Of a stretch of 64,000 nt of DNA, positions 27,951 to 37,112 are shown piece after piece; the stretch's first letter is position 1, and each line of letters opens with the position of its first letter. The stretch spans positions 1 to 64,000 of the forward strand of contig JAGHUM010000047.1 in NCBI GenBank assembly GCA_018064855.1, given 5' to 3'. Under the pieces are notes generated by a model. It was not told where the DNA came from. It did no database searches and was given only the letters and a program-made list of their open reading frames with translations. Position numbers and translations under genes: made by a program. This stretch comes from Candidatus Physcocola equi (lineage in GTDB: Bacteria > Bacteroidota > Bacteroidia > Bacteroidales > Paludibacteraceae).

Positions 27951-30900
27951 ATGAATGAAGTTTTGCCGAATCGGACAAATCGTTTTCCTGTTTTGTTCCA
28001 TTTTTATCGTGCTTTGGCAACAATGTGCGTCTGGTTTGTCGCGCTCATTGCTCATGCTGCAGAAACCAACCAAGACACCCCAAATCTCAGTTTTGAAATG
28101 GGCAATTTCAGCAACTGGAAGATTTATACGGGTGGCTATTTCTTTGATATCGATGATGATACATACAAATATGAATGGGCGGAAACAAACAAGGCTTCTG
28201 CTCATCATAAAATTATGAACCAAATGGATACGCCAGATCCGATTGTGGCTTGTTCCGATCTGCTGGTGGTCCCTCGTGATTTGTCTCTTACCGCCCGTAT
28301 CGGGGACCCAGGAAAGACGGAAGGTATGCCATCTCAGACGAACAGATGTGAGTATTGGAAAGCCCAGGCGGAACGTATGGTTTACGAATTTGATGTCACA
28401 GAAAATACGACATTATTGAATTACCGTTTTGCTTGTGTGCTTCATGTGCCCGACAATGATAACCATACTGCAGACCAATTGCCAATGTTCCAGGTGTTTA
28501 TCCATGTGGTAAATCCTGAAAATATGCAGGAATCTATTCTACCTTGCGGCTCTTACTCCGCTACAGCAAACGATGCAAATGCCGGACTTGAGCGTAACCA
28601 AGATCGCAGAAAATGTCCTGCTTCCTCACAGTATGCTCCGGAGGAGTTTATTTTCAGAAACTGGACTTCAGGCTCTCTCAATCTACAAAAGTTTATCGGC
28701 TATCATGTTACGATTGAAATTATCAACCGAGATTGCTTGGTGGATAATAGTAAGGCGTTGCCTACTTGTCCGCACGGAGCAAATACAACGGGCGGACACA
28801 GTTCTCATGGTTATTTCTGGGCCGAGACCCGCAGCCTTGAGTTGATCGATAAAAACTGTGGTCTCTCCGATCCGACTATTACTGCGCCTGAAGGCTTTGC
28901 AAAATACGAATGGAAGCGCTCGGACGGAAAGCCTATTTCTGGTCAACCAGACCAGCCTAATCTGGCTGTTATCCCTCGTTTGACCGTTAGCGAAGGTGTG
29001 ACGTATTCTTGCTCTATGTCGTCGGACCTCTGTTCCGCAGGTACTGCATCCACCGACTTGAAACCTGTTAATGTTGATGTGAATTTCTCCATGCAGGATT
29101 CTTGCGGCGGTCAGGTGAGATTTACCAACAAATCGACTTGTTCGGGTGATTCGATCAATGGCTATACCTGGAGTTTCGGAGATTCCACTTTCTCTGCCGA
29201 TGATCATCCGGTCCACATTTATAAGAATCCCGATAGTTATAGCGTGAAACTCTATGCGACTACAAAAATGGGGTGTGAGGATTCTACCGAACTGCCGCTG
29301 GCGATTCCTTATTTCCCAACGCTTTCCGTTGATGGCGCTACTTCTGTTTGTTCGGGCGAGAAATTCACATTGACAGTTCTCGACGCGGAGGTCGGTTCTG
29401 CTATCACTTGGGACAATGGAGCAACTACTTCCTCTCTGACCGAAATCGCAGTGGAGAGTAAGAAATATACGGTGAAAGTGGTCGATAAGCGAAGTTGCTC
29501 GTATGAGACTGAAAAATATGTTTCTGTTAAACCGATGCCTGTGGTCTCTGCCAACGGACCTTTGGCTGTCTGCTTGGGAGACTCTGCCGAATTTAAGGCG
29601 AGAGGCGCGGTGGAGTATCGGTGGAATGTGGGCGGTGATTCGTCTGTGCTGAAAACCTGGCCTGTGGAGGATGCCTCCTATATCGTCATCGGAACGGCCT
29701 CCAACGGGTGTCAGGCGTCAGACACTGTTCATGTGAAAGTCAATCCTTTGCCGGTGGTTTCCATTAAAGCGCCGGATGAGGTCTGCGATGGAAGCAAAGC
29801 GACACTTGAAGCCGATGGTGCTGAGACGTATGTGTGGTCCGATCTTTTTTCTGGAGAGAAACGTGAGATGATCATTTCTGAAAATGTTCGTTTTACCGTG
29901 ACAGGTACCGATGCCAACGGTTGTAAAAGTGATGCTTCCAAGGCTATCAAAGTGAAACCAATTCCAGTCTTGTCTTTCTCTGGCGATACGCTCATTTGCT
30001 CTGGTACTATTGCTCGAATCACGGTGGCTGGTGCTTATGATTTCGTTTGGGACGATGGTACCCAGCAAAACTTCTTCTCGAAGGTCTTGAAAAACGATAC
30101 CGTAATAAAAGGCACAGGTACAACAGATGGCTGTAAGTCCAAGATTGAGATCCCGATTTATATCAAACCATCTCCTTTCGTCTATATCGATGGTCTTCCT
30201 GAGGTCTGCATCAACGACACGCTTACGCTCGTTGCCATGGGGGCGGAATCTTACAAATGGGCTTCTGGAGAAACAACGGATACGCTCGTCTCTACCCCCA
30301 ATGTTCCTACCAAATACCAGGTGACCGGAACTGCGACAAATGGATGTACGAATGTGGCAACCATAGACGTGAATGTGCTGAAACTGCCGGATGTCTCCAT
30401 ATCCGGTGATAAGAATGTCTGCCCGAATGCGTTGGCTAAACTTTATGCCAATGGAAATGCAAAGGTTTACAGCTGGAGTACGGGCTCTATTTCAGATTCA
30501 ATCAACCCGCTCATCACTGTTCCTACCTTGTTTAAGGTGACCGGACAGGATTTGCATGGCTGTAAGAATGTTGATTCTTTCCAGGTTGGTATCATCAATC
30601 CGCCAGTCCTTTCGTTTAAAGGTGATACGGTGATTTGTGAGGGTACCAGCACAATGATTGTGATGTCTGGTGCGTCTTCTTACGAGTGGGGTAGTGCCAA
30701 TGGCTCAACCGCTTATTTCAATGCCGCTCCTATTGCCGACACCACTCTCTATGTTACTGGTTGGCTCAATGGCTGTTCTTCTCAGATGAAAATACCAATC
30801 CGTGTGATGCAGAAACCGTCTGTCTGGGCGGAAGGTCTGACCGATATTTGCATGGGCGACTCGCTCTTCCTTTCAGCGAAGGGGGCGAAAACGTATTTGT

Positions 30901-32450
30901 GGAGCACGGGCGTTTCCGGCGAGCAACTGGCGACGCAGTTGCAGACGTCGAGTCTGTTGCGTCTGACAGGTGAGGATGAAAACGGTTGCCGGAGTTTCAT
31001 TGAAATTCCTATCAATGTCCGCTTGAAACCTAAAATCGTAATCGATGGCACAAATGAGGTGTGCCAAGGTGCTGTTGCCACTATCAATGCCTCTGGTGAA
31101 TCGGTCCTCTACACTTGGGACAACGGTGAGATGGGGCAGACCATTCATCCGATTATTGTGGAGCCGACCACATTTACTGTGACGGGTGTCGATAAGTACA
31201 ACTGCAAGAATAAGGCCACTTTTGATGTGAAACCTGTTGCCCCTCCTGCCATCTCTTATTTGGGCGATACTGCAGTCTGTGTGGGTGGTACCATTGACTT
31301 GGTCGGTCAGGGGGCTGCTCAGTATGTCTGGGAAGATTCGATTCCAGGCTCTGAATATGTGTTCCAACCGAAATCGAACACCTATATCAAACTCACAGGT
31401 ATTGCGCACAACTGCTCTTCAGACCGCATAATTGAAATACGAGTCCTGACACCACCAAATATCCTCATTTCTGGTGATACTGCGGTCTGCCCTGGCGACA
31501 AGTTTCACATCAAAGCTCAGGGGGCTATGAAGTTCCGCTGGAATACCGGAGACACCACTTCGACGATATCTTATGCCCCGCTTGTGCCAACGACGTATTA
31601 TGCAACGGGAGAAGATGTCTATGGCTGCAGTTCCACAAAAGAGTTTACCGTGAAGGTCCGCCCTAATCCGGAGGTCAGCATACGCCTGATTCATTATAGC
31701 GGCTGCCCAGGATCAAAGGATACTGCAGTGGTGGCTGCCGATGGTGCTGCTTATTATGAATGGACCAGCGATCCGTCTTTGCCTGAGGTGGAGATGAATT
31801 TCAACTCCAACAAACTCACAGCGCTGCTCGATGACACTACAACGTTTACGCTGTACGGACGCGATCTTTATGGTTGCGCCAGCGAGGATAAACTCACACT
31901 CACACCTCTTGAACGCAAGAAAATCGATTTCCGTATTGAACCGAAATGGATTGAAAACAGCAACCCGACAATCAGCATGAAGGGTATCGAACCTGCTGCC
32001 GCGGATTGGTATTGGACCCCTATGGATGGAGCTGAAACCGAGGAGGGACGCTTGTTTCATCACCGCTACAATATGGACGACATCAGCGATTCCGTATTGG
32101 TGAGAGTGCGTGCTGTGGATTCTATGGGATGCCGTTACGAGGGTAGTGAGTACCTTTACGTCTGGAAAGATTTCTGGGCACCTACAGGATTCACTCCAAA
32201 CAGCGATGAAAAGAATGAAACTTTCCATTTTTATGGTGGACAATACATCTCTGATTTTGAATACTACATCTACAACAGGGTGGGCGAAATCGTGTTTGTA
32301 GGAAAATCTTTTGACGCTGAATGGGATGGCACTTTCAATGGAAAACCTTGCCCTTGGGGCGTGTATGGTTGGGTGGCCAAGTACAGCAGTGATGTCAAAG
32401 GCTCTCATTTCAGTGGGGAACGAAAAGGTATGATTACGATTGTGAGATAA
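27951..32450 (+). CDS. Second multidomain surface protein with type B T9SS sorting domain
   Basis: 1499 residues from ATG 27951; an upstream in-frame TTG at 27918 is less likely. Signal peptide about residues 1-37 (ending AHAA). The N-terminal module (about 38-330) resembles that of the giant adhesin: both have a 'NWK or GWK-x-Y' opening and a GH-x-x-x-GYF-x-A motif near its end. A PKD domain follows (about 376-450, YTWSFGDST). Then about twelve Ig-like domains of 75-78 residues, each with VCxG/ICxG and NGC cysteines, arranged in a three-domain periodicity. Residues about 1407-1499 are the gliding-motility-type C-terminal sorting domain (FWAPTGFTPNSDEKNE to KGMITIVR). Its PorP/SprF partner begins 1 nt after the stop codon. 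Likely an outer-surface adhesin exported by T9SS. Confidence 0.9.
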   Translation: MNEVLPNRTNRFPVLFHFYRALATMCVWFVALIAHAAETNQDTPNLSFEMGNFSNWKIYTGGYFFDIDDDTYKYEWAETNKASAHHKIMNQMDTPDPIVACSDLLVVPRDLSLTARIGDPGKTEGMPSQTNRCEYWKAQAERMVYEFDVTENTTLLNYRFACVLHVPDNDNHTADQLPMFQVFIHVVNPENMQESILPCGSYSATANDANAGLERNQDRRKCPASSQYAPEEFIFRNWTSGSLNLQKFIGYHVTIEIINRDCLVDNSKALPTCPHGANTTGGHSSHGYFWAETRSLELIDKNCGLSDPTITAPEGFAKYEWKRSDGKPISGQPDQPNLAVIPRLTVSEGVTYSCSMSSDLCSAGTASTDLKPVNVDVNFSMQDSCGGQVRFTNKSTCSGDSINGYTWSFGDSTFSADDHPVHIYKNPDSYSVKLYATTKMGCEDSTELPLAIPYFPTLSVDGATSVCSGEKFTLTVLDAEVGSAITWDNGATTSSLTEIAVESKKYTVKVVDKRSCSYETEKYVSVKPMPVVSANGPLAVCLGDSAEFKARGAVEYRWNVGGDSSVLKTWPVEDASYIVIGTASNGCQASDTVHVKVNPLPVVSIKAPDEVCDGSKATLEADGAETYVWSDLFSGEKREMIISENVRFTVTGTDANGCKSDASKAIKVKPIPVLSFSGDTLICSGTIARITVAGAYDFVWDDGTQQNFFSKVLKNDTVIKGTGTTDGCKSKIEIPIYIKPSPFVYIDGLPEVCINDTLTLVAMGAESYKWASGETTDTLVSTPNVPTKYQVTGTATNGCTNVATIDVNVLKLPDVSISGDKNVCPNALAKLYANGNAKVYSWSTGSISDSINPLITVPTLFKVTGQDLHGCKNVDSFQVGIINPPVLSFKGDTVICEGTSTMIVMSGASSYEWGSANGSTAYFNAAPIADTTLYVTGWLNGCSSQMKIPIRVMQKPSVWAEGLTDICMGDSLFLSAKGAKTYLWSTGVSGEQLATQLQTSSLLRLTGEDENGCRSFIEIPINVRLKPKIVIDGTNEVCQGAVATINASGESVLYTWDNGEMGQTIHPIIVEPTTFTVTGVDKYNCKNKATFDVKPVAPPAISYLGDTAVCVGGTIDLVGQGAAQYVWEDSIPGSEYVFQPKSNTYIKLTGIAHNCSSDRIIEIRVLTPPNILISGDTAVCPGDKFHIKAQGAMKFRWNTGDTTSTISYAPLVPTTYYATGEDVYGCSSTKEFTVKVRPNPEVSIRLIHYSGCPGSKDTAVVAADGAAYYEWTSDPSLPEVEMNFNSNKLTALLDDTTTFTLYGRDLYGCASEDKLTLTPLERKKIDFRIEPKWIENSNPTISMKGIEPAAADWYWTPMDGAETEEGRLFHHRYNMDDISDSVLVRVRAVDSMGCRYEGSEYLYVWKDFWAPTGFTPNSDEKNETFHFYGGQYISDFEYYIYNRVGEIVFVGKSFDAEWDGTFNGKPCPWGVYGWVAKYSSDVKGSHFSGERKGMITIVR

Positions 32451-32451
32451 T

Positions 32452-33453
32452 ATGAAAACACTTTCCAATAATATGAAAAAACTGTTTTTTGTCGGTTGGA
32501 TGCTTATTGCGGGAGTGGTTGCTGCAATGGCGCAGGATTATTCTCTAATCAATCACAATGTGGTGCCATTCGCGCTCAATCCGGCGCAGGCGGGCAATGC
32601 TAATGCCACCCGTTTCGCTCTCAGTTTCCGCCAGCAATGGCCGCAACTGGCCAACCATTTCACTACGGCCAGAGTGTCGTTTGACCGACCTTTTTACAAA
32701 CGTATGTGCTCGCTGGGGCTTGCGTATAATTACGACGATTATGCCGGAGGTGTGTATCGCACCAACGACTTCGCGGCAGTGTATGCGCACACGTTTGAGC
32801 TGACTGAAAACTCTTTCTTCCGCCTCGGATTGCAAGGCTCGCTTTTTGTCAATCATTTTGGCTTTGATAAACTTGAGTATGGCGACCAGTACGATAAAAC
32901 GAACGGACGCATCGACCCCAATACGATTGAGGACTTCGATAAAACGACGTGTACGTTCTTCGATTTCTCTGCCGGTATGACGTATTATATCGAAAATAAG
33001 TTCTCGATCGGTGGCGCTGTCTATCATATTGCCGAACCGGAAAACGGATTTATGGACAAGTCGGCCAATGCGCTCAACCGGCGTTTTGTGGTCCATGCCA
33101 ACTATATGCACGATCTCATTTATGGAAATGGGTTGTGGGGTAGAAATGACTTGTCTGATAAGTATCTCTATCTAAATGCGAATTATCAGACGCAGGCTGA
33201 CTGGCAGACTGCTTACCTCGGATTAGGGCTTTATCTGGCTCCTGTGGTGCTGGGTGTGAGCGAACGCACCAATCTCGATGAGGTTTATACCACAGCATTT
33301 CAGTTGGGCTGCACGTATAAAGGCTTGCAGGTCTATTATACGTTTGATCTTTTCACATCCGACAAACTCAACGGCAGTTGGAGCCATCAAATCGACTTGA
33401 TATATATCATTCAGATTAAGGAGAAATATCCTTGTCCGATGGTTTATTGGTAA
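32452..33453 (+). CDS. PorP/SprF-family membrane protein (second copy)
   Basis: 333 residues from ATG 32452; an in-frame ATG at 32473 gives a more classical signal peptide (MKKLFFVGWMLIAG...) and may be the real start. The mature N-terminus after AMAQ is nearly superimposable on the paralogue at 24738-25754 (DYSLINHNVVPFALNPAQAG), and both end in CP-x-VYW. Barrel-like alternation throughout. Only one base separates it from the adhesin stop, so translation is probably coupled. Role inferred as the secretion or anchoring partner of the 1499-residue protein. Confidence 0.88.
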   Translation: MKTLSNNMKKLFFVGWMLIAGVVAAMAQDYSLINHNVVPFALNPAQAGNANATRFALSFRQQWPQLANHFTTARVSFDRPFYKRMCSLGLAYNYDDYAGGVYRTNDFAAVYAHTFELTENSFFRLGLQGSLFVNHFGFDKLEYGDQYDKTNGRIDPNTIEDFDKTTCTFFDFSAGMTYYIENKFSIGGAVYHIAEPENGFMDKSANALNRRFVVHANYMHDLIYGNGLWGRNDLSDKYLYLNANYQTQADWQTAYLGLGLYLAPVVLGVSERTNLDEVYTTAFQLGCTYKGLQVYYTFDLFTSDKLNGSWSHQIDLIYIIQIKEKYPCPMVYW

Positions 33454-33478
33454 TGCTTTTTGGGGGAATTTTGCGTAT

Positions 33479-33904
33479 ATGGCTAAACACAACACTACAG
33501 GCGAAATAGGCGAAGACATGGCCGCTAAAATGTTGCAGGAAAGCGGTTATGAAATCCTGGCAAGAAACTGGAAGCCGGAAGGAATGCGTGTGGAACTGGA
33601 TATTCTTGCCCGGAAAGATGACGTTTTGGCTGTGGTGGAAGTGAAAACACGCACGTCAACGCTTTTCGGTAAACCCGAAGAATATGTCAAGCCAGACAAG
33701 CAAGCCAACATCGTGAAGGCAGCCAACGCATTTGTGGCGAATCTGCCTTACGACCCTAATCTTGTTGTTCGTTTCGATGTGGTGTCTGTTGTGCTGAATA
33801 GCGAGGATAATTCGCTTGTCTCCACATCCCACATTACAGATGCGTTCGTTCCGCAACCCATTTTCAGGGGCATACATCATGGAAAGAGATACAAATTCTG
33901 GTAA
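33479..33904 (+). CDS. YraN/UPF0102-family endonuclease-like protein
   Basis: 141 residues, normal family length. Shows the family pattern: GEIGEDMAAKMLQESGYEIL at the N-terminus, then a restriction-endonuclease-like core in which E-L-D-I-L-A is followed by VVEVKTR. Acidic and Lys residues in this core match the PD-(D/E)xK fold. Function of YraN is not well defined; DNA repair or Holliday-junction processing has been suggested for homologs. It begins 25 nt after the second PorP/SprF gene and may be read from the same transcript. Confidence 0.85.
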   Translation: MAKHNTTGEIGEDMAAKMLQESGYEILARNWKPEGMRVELDILARKDDVLAVVEVKTRTSTLFGKPEEYVKPDKQANIVKAANAFVANLPYDPNLVVRFDVVSVVLNSEDNSLVSTSHITDAFVPQPIFRGIHHGKRYKFW

Positions 33905-33950
33905 CTTCATATTTCTCTGGCGTATATTCCGATTTTTCTCCTTTTTTGTG

Positions 33951-33958
33951 TAACTTTG
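33951..33958 (+). promoter_or_regulatory. Putative -7 element before methyltransferase gene
   Basis: TAACTTTG, 38 nt before the start at 33996; no clear -33 element at the right distance. Confidence 0.5.
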
Positions 33959-33995
33959 TCCCGATATTTACATTGTAAACTTTTTATACTTACAT

Positions 33996-35081
33996 ATGAA
34001 ATTAACATCTCCTCAGATTGACAGATACGGTAAAGATAATATGCCGGCGCTCGAAGCACAGCGCATGGCCTCTTTCATAGCATGGAGCCCGGTCGTTTTC
34101 CAGGTCTCTTATATCATGAATAAATGGGGTATTTTCGAACTCCTTTCCGAACACCGTGATGGTATGACGATTGATGAAGTTGCTCAAGATAAGGAAATCT
34201 CCCATTATGCGGTTCAGATTTTGCTGGAGGCCTCTTTGGTGGTCGGCACCGTTTATGTGGAGAATGAAAAGTTTAAAATCGCAAAAACCGGACGTTTCCT
34301 GATGAGAGACGCTATGATCAATGCCGATATGAATTTCGTTCAAGACGTCAACTATCTCGGTTTGTTCTCTTTGGAAGATGCCCTTAAAAATGGTAAACCT
34401 GAAGGCTTAAAGGTTTTCGGCGAATGGCCGACTATTTATGAAGCGCTTTCTTCTCTGCCAAAGCAGGTGCAGAAAAGTTGGTTCGGATACGACCATTTCT
34501 ATTCTGATAATTCATTCCCAGAGGCGCTTGAACTGGTATTCTCCCGCAAGCCTAAATCGTTGCTCGATGTGGGCGGAAACACCGGCAGATGGGCTGTTCA
34601 GTGCATCGATTACGATAAGGATGTGAAGGTGACGATTATGGACCTTCCGCAGCAAATCGGTTTGATGCGACAGGCTACGGCTTCTCATCCTGGGTGCGAG
34701 CGCATTGGCGGATATCCAGCCAATTTGCTCGACGATAAGACCGCTTTTCCAGAAGGGTTTGATGCCATCTGGATGTCGCAGTTCCTCGATTGCTTCTCTG
34801 AAGAGCAGGTGCTCAGCATCCTTACGCGTGCCGCAAAGTCGATGAACAGCAATTCGCGTCTTTATATTATGGAAACACTTTGGGACCGCCAGCGTTATGA
34901 AACTGCTTCATTCGCTCTTGCTATGGCCAGTGTTTATTTCACAGCCCTTGCCAATGGCAACAGCAAGATGTTCTACTCGGAAGATCTTTTCCGTTTGGTC
35001 CGCCAGGCTGGTCTTGAATTGGAAGAGGTGAAAGATGCTCTTGGATTTGGTCATTCCATTCTCGTTTGTAAAAAAGCGTAA
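33996..35081 (+). CDS. SAM-dependent methyltransferase, O-methyltransferase family 2-like
   Basis: 361 residues. Residues about 25-110 form a winged-helix dimerisation region (FELLSEHRDGMTIDEVAQ) as in plant-type and polyketide O-methyltransferases, and the C-terminal two thirds is a Rossmann SAM-binding domain with LLDVGGNTGRWAVQ as motif I, an acidic VTIMDLPQQ motif II and FDAIWMSQFLDCFSEEQ. Closest known families methylate hydroxyls on aromatic or polyketide compounds. No biosynthetic cluster is visible around it, so the substrate is open. The next gene starts 15 nt downstream and is probably co-transcribed. Confidence 0.8.
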   Translation: MKLTSPQIDRYGKDNMPALEAQRMASFIAWSPVVFQVSYIMNKWGIFELLSEHRDGMTIDEVAQDKEISHYAVQILLEASLVVGTVYVENEKFKIAKTGRFLMRDAMINADMNFVQDVNYLGLFSLEDALKNGKPEGLKVFGEWPTIYEALSSLPKQVQKSWFGYDHFYSDNSFPEALELVFSRKPKSLLDVGGNTGRWAVQCIDYDKDVKVTIMDLPQQIGLMRQATASHPGCERIGGYPANLLDDKTAFPEGFDAIWMSQFLDCFSEEQVLSILTRAAKSMNSNSRLYIMETLWDRQRYETASFALAMASVYFTALANGNSKMFYSEDLFRLVRQAGLELEEVKDALGFGHSILVCKKA

Positions 35082-35096
35082 TCAGAAGGCAGGGAA

Positions 35097-36146
35097 ATGT
35101 ATTTTATTGTAAGAAACGGACGTCAGTTTGGACCATTCGACATGAATACACTTGTCGATATGGTGCAGAATGGAAAAGTGTTGATGCAAGATGCGGTGAT
35201 CGACGATTCCTATTCTTTCTCAATTGGCAATGGAGAGAGCAACGAATGCGTGCGCGACCTCTTTAAGCGCAATCGCATGAGTGTGAGTGTGAAAAATCAT
35301 GTCAATCCATTCAAAAACTTCAAGACGCTTTTCAGTTCCGTCATCTTCAACTCAAAGATATTCAATAAGCAAGAGATAAAAGCCGATCAGCGGTTGCTGT
35401 TGCTTGGTATGGTCGGTTTGATCCCGATGGTGACCATGTATGTCAATATCGCCAATTTTATCTCTTTTTACGCTATTTCCCTTTATTTCGCATCTATTTG
35501 GGGACTGTTTTTCTACTACATGTTCAAAACCAAGCAGGTGGATAGAAAAACGACCATTCGCATCTTCTTCCTTGTTCAAGCGATGATGCTTGTTTTTTGG
35601 AATCTTACAGGTTTGGTGCGTCTCAATTTCTTTTATTCTTTCGTCAATTCCTCCGACTTCTTCATGAATTTGTTGGGCTATGTGTTTGGCGTTGGCTTTA
35701 CAGAGGAATTGGTGAAAGCTCTTCCGCTCTATTTCATCGCACGAAATGCTAAAACCCCTTACGTTCCTCAAACGATGGTCTTTTATGGCCTGATTTGCGG
35801 CATTTCTTTTGGTGTGTTCGAAGGGGTGGAATATCAGTTGGGTGTTAACTCAAAATATGAATACGGACAGGCTTTTTTGCTGAATATCGCCCGCTTGACC
35901 ACATTACCGTTCTTCCATGCGATGTGTACGGGCATGGCTGGTTATTTTATTGCTTTCGCCTTTTTACGTCCTTTGTATAGGCGTATGCTTTTGTTGTTGG
36001 CGATTGCGGAGCCTGCGCTCATCCATGGACTTTACGACACGTTTAGTTCTACGTGTTACGCTCCATTCATTGCCATTCTGATTGTTTTGTTGCTCAATTT
36101 CTATCTCAGAAACGATTCCAATGTGCATTCCATGCTGAAAGACTAA
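35097..36146 (+). CDS. PrsW-family intramembrane protease with N-terminal GYF-like domain
   Basis: 349 residues. Residues 1-60 resemble the GYF_2 domain (MYFIVRNGRQFGPFDMNTL, then a V-x-NGKV turn). Residues about 95-340 are a multi-pass membrane region with the PrsW signatures: FTEELVKALPL (about 201-211, double Glu and Lys), FGVFEGVEY, FFHAMCTGMAGYF and HGLYDTF (about 309-315). PrsW proteins are membrane-embedded metalloproteases best known for cleaving anti-sigma factors in Firmicutes. In Bacteroidetes the target is unknown; the GYF-like domain may bind a proline-rich partner. It follows the methyltransferase gene at 15 nt and ends facing a minus-strand gene. Confidence 0.82.
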   Translation: MYFIVRNGRQFGPFDMNTLVDMVQNGKVLMQDAVIDDSYSFSIGNGESNECVRDLFKRNRMSVSVKNHVNPFKNFKTLFSSVIFNSKIFNKQEIKADQRLLLLGMVGLIPMVTMYVNIANFISFYAISLYFASIWGLFFYYMFKTKQVDRKTTIRIFFLVQAMMLVFWNLTGLVRLNFFYSFVNSSDFFMNLLGYVFGVGFTEELVKALPLYFIARNAKTPYVPQTMVFYGLICGISFGVFEGVEYQLGVNSKYEYGQAFLLNIARLTTLPFFHAMCTGMAGYFIAFAFLRPLYRRMLLLLAIAEPALIHGLYDTFSSTCYAPFIAILIVLLLNFYLRNDSNVHSMLKD

Positions 36147-36175
36147 GCCTGCAGCCACAGCTCACAACTCAAACT

Positions 36176-36235
36176 TCCGTTCCTCCGTAAATCCGTTCCT
36201 CCGTAAATCCGTTATTCCGAAAATCCGTTCCTCCG
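36176..36235. repeat. Short tandem repeat, 16-bp unit, about 3.75 copies
   Basis: Unit TCCGTTCCTCCGTAAA occurs at 36176-36191 and 36192-36207 exactly, as a variant at 36208-36223 and partly at 36224-36235. It fills the gap between two convergent stop codons, just after an AC-rich CAGCTCACAACTC stretch similar to those at 37653-37694 and 56389-56416. Confidence 0.9.
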
Positions 36236-36243
36236 CCACTGGC

Positions 36244-36993
36244 TCACTGCTTGGTAATCCTCACCGTAAAATTATTTGATTTCCCGTCTGCGATTTTCTG
36301 GCACATCAAACCGCATGAGGCGCAGGCTTTTTCGATGACGTCTAGTCCGGGATAAATCCATGGGAAGGAATTGCTTTTGATGATTTTACCTTCATTGTTT
36401 CGGTAGGTCATGGTAAACTTGCACTCACCGTAGTATTCTTTGCTGTTTTTGGGAAGTTTGTTTCCGTAAAAATAACTTATGTCGGTTGAGTCGGCAAGTA
36501 TTTGCCCGTTTTCACTCAGCAAGTTGGCAAGTCTTTGGAGTAAAGGTGTAAGGTTCTCTAATGTTCCGGCAATGCCAAGACCATTCATCATCAACAAGAT
36601 GGTGTCGTATTCGCCGGTAAAGTTCTCATCGAAAATATCCGCACAGATTGCGTTTTCCACACCGCGCTCAAGCATCACTTTCACCGACAATTCCGATTGG
36701 TCTATGGCTGTGATCGGACCAATTTTGCTTCGGCCCTTTTCTCTCATTTTCATCAATGCCAAACTATGGCAGCCTGCACCGGCTCCCACATCAAGAATGC
36801 GGCCTTCTGCTTTCATGAGGGCTTGTTGTTCTTGGATAGGCATTTGGTTATAAGCGCGAAACAAGTGCGGGGTTTCGATGGTGTCTTTCCCAAATTTGTT
36901 GCTCAGCACTTCTATGCTACGTTTTATTTTGCTGGTCCAGTAGTCGGCAATGGCTTGCCCCATGGGGTCGTTGCTTGGATGAAGGTGTGGCAT
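36244..36993 (-). CDS. Class I SAM-dependent methyltransferase, unknown substrate
   Basis: 249 residues when started at the ATG whose first base is 36993 (MPHLHPSNDP). A longer reading to 37029 would overlap the -7 element at 37012-37019, so the shorter start is chosen. Motif I is ILDVGAGAGCHSLAL, followed by AIDQSELSV (acidic SAM ribose contact), and YDTILLMMNGLGIAG (motif IV). Resembles unannotated Methyltransf_25/11-type enzymes common in Bacteroidales. Substrate not predictable. It is transcribed divergently from the Vsr gene and convergently with the PrsW-like gene. Confidence 0.78.
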   Translation of the reverse strand: MPHLHPSNDPMGQAIADYWTSKIKRSIEVLSNKFGKDTIETPHLFRAYNQMPIQEQQALMKAEGRILDVGAGAGCHSLALMKMREKGRSKIGPITAIDQSELSVKVMLERGVENAICADIFDENFTGEYDTILLMMNGLGIAGTLENLTPLLQRLANLLSENGQILADSTDISYFYGNKLPKNSKEYYGECKFTMTYRNNEGKIIKSNSFPWIYPGLDVIEKACASCGLMCQKIADGKSNNFTVRITKQ

Positions 36994-37011
36994 ATCTTTC
37001 TTTTTTCTGCA

Positions 37012-37019
37012 CAAAAATA
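37012..37019 (-). promoter_or_regulatory. Putative -7 element, minus strand methyltransferase
   Basis: Minus strand TATTTTTG (plus strand CAAAAATA), 18 nt before the chosen ATG. It argues against the upstream in-frame start. Confidence 0.5.
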
Positions 37020-37073
37020 CGAATATCAACCGATTTTATGCATATCTGGCGAATTTCATTTGTCGTTTTTCTA

Positions 37074-37081
37074 TAACTTTG
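37074..37081 (+). promoter_or_regulatory. Putative -7 element before vsr
   Basis: TAACTTTG, 31 nt before the chosen ATG at 37113. A start at 37089 would leave only 7 nt after the element, which is why the later ATG is preferred. Confidence 0.5.
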
Positions 37082-37112
37082 CAATCTTTTGGCTTACGGA
37101 TATTGGCAAAAA

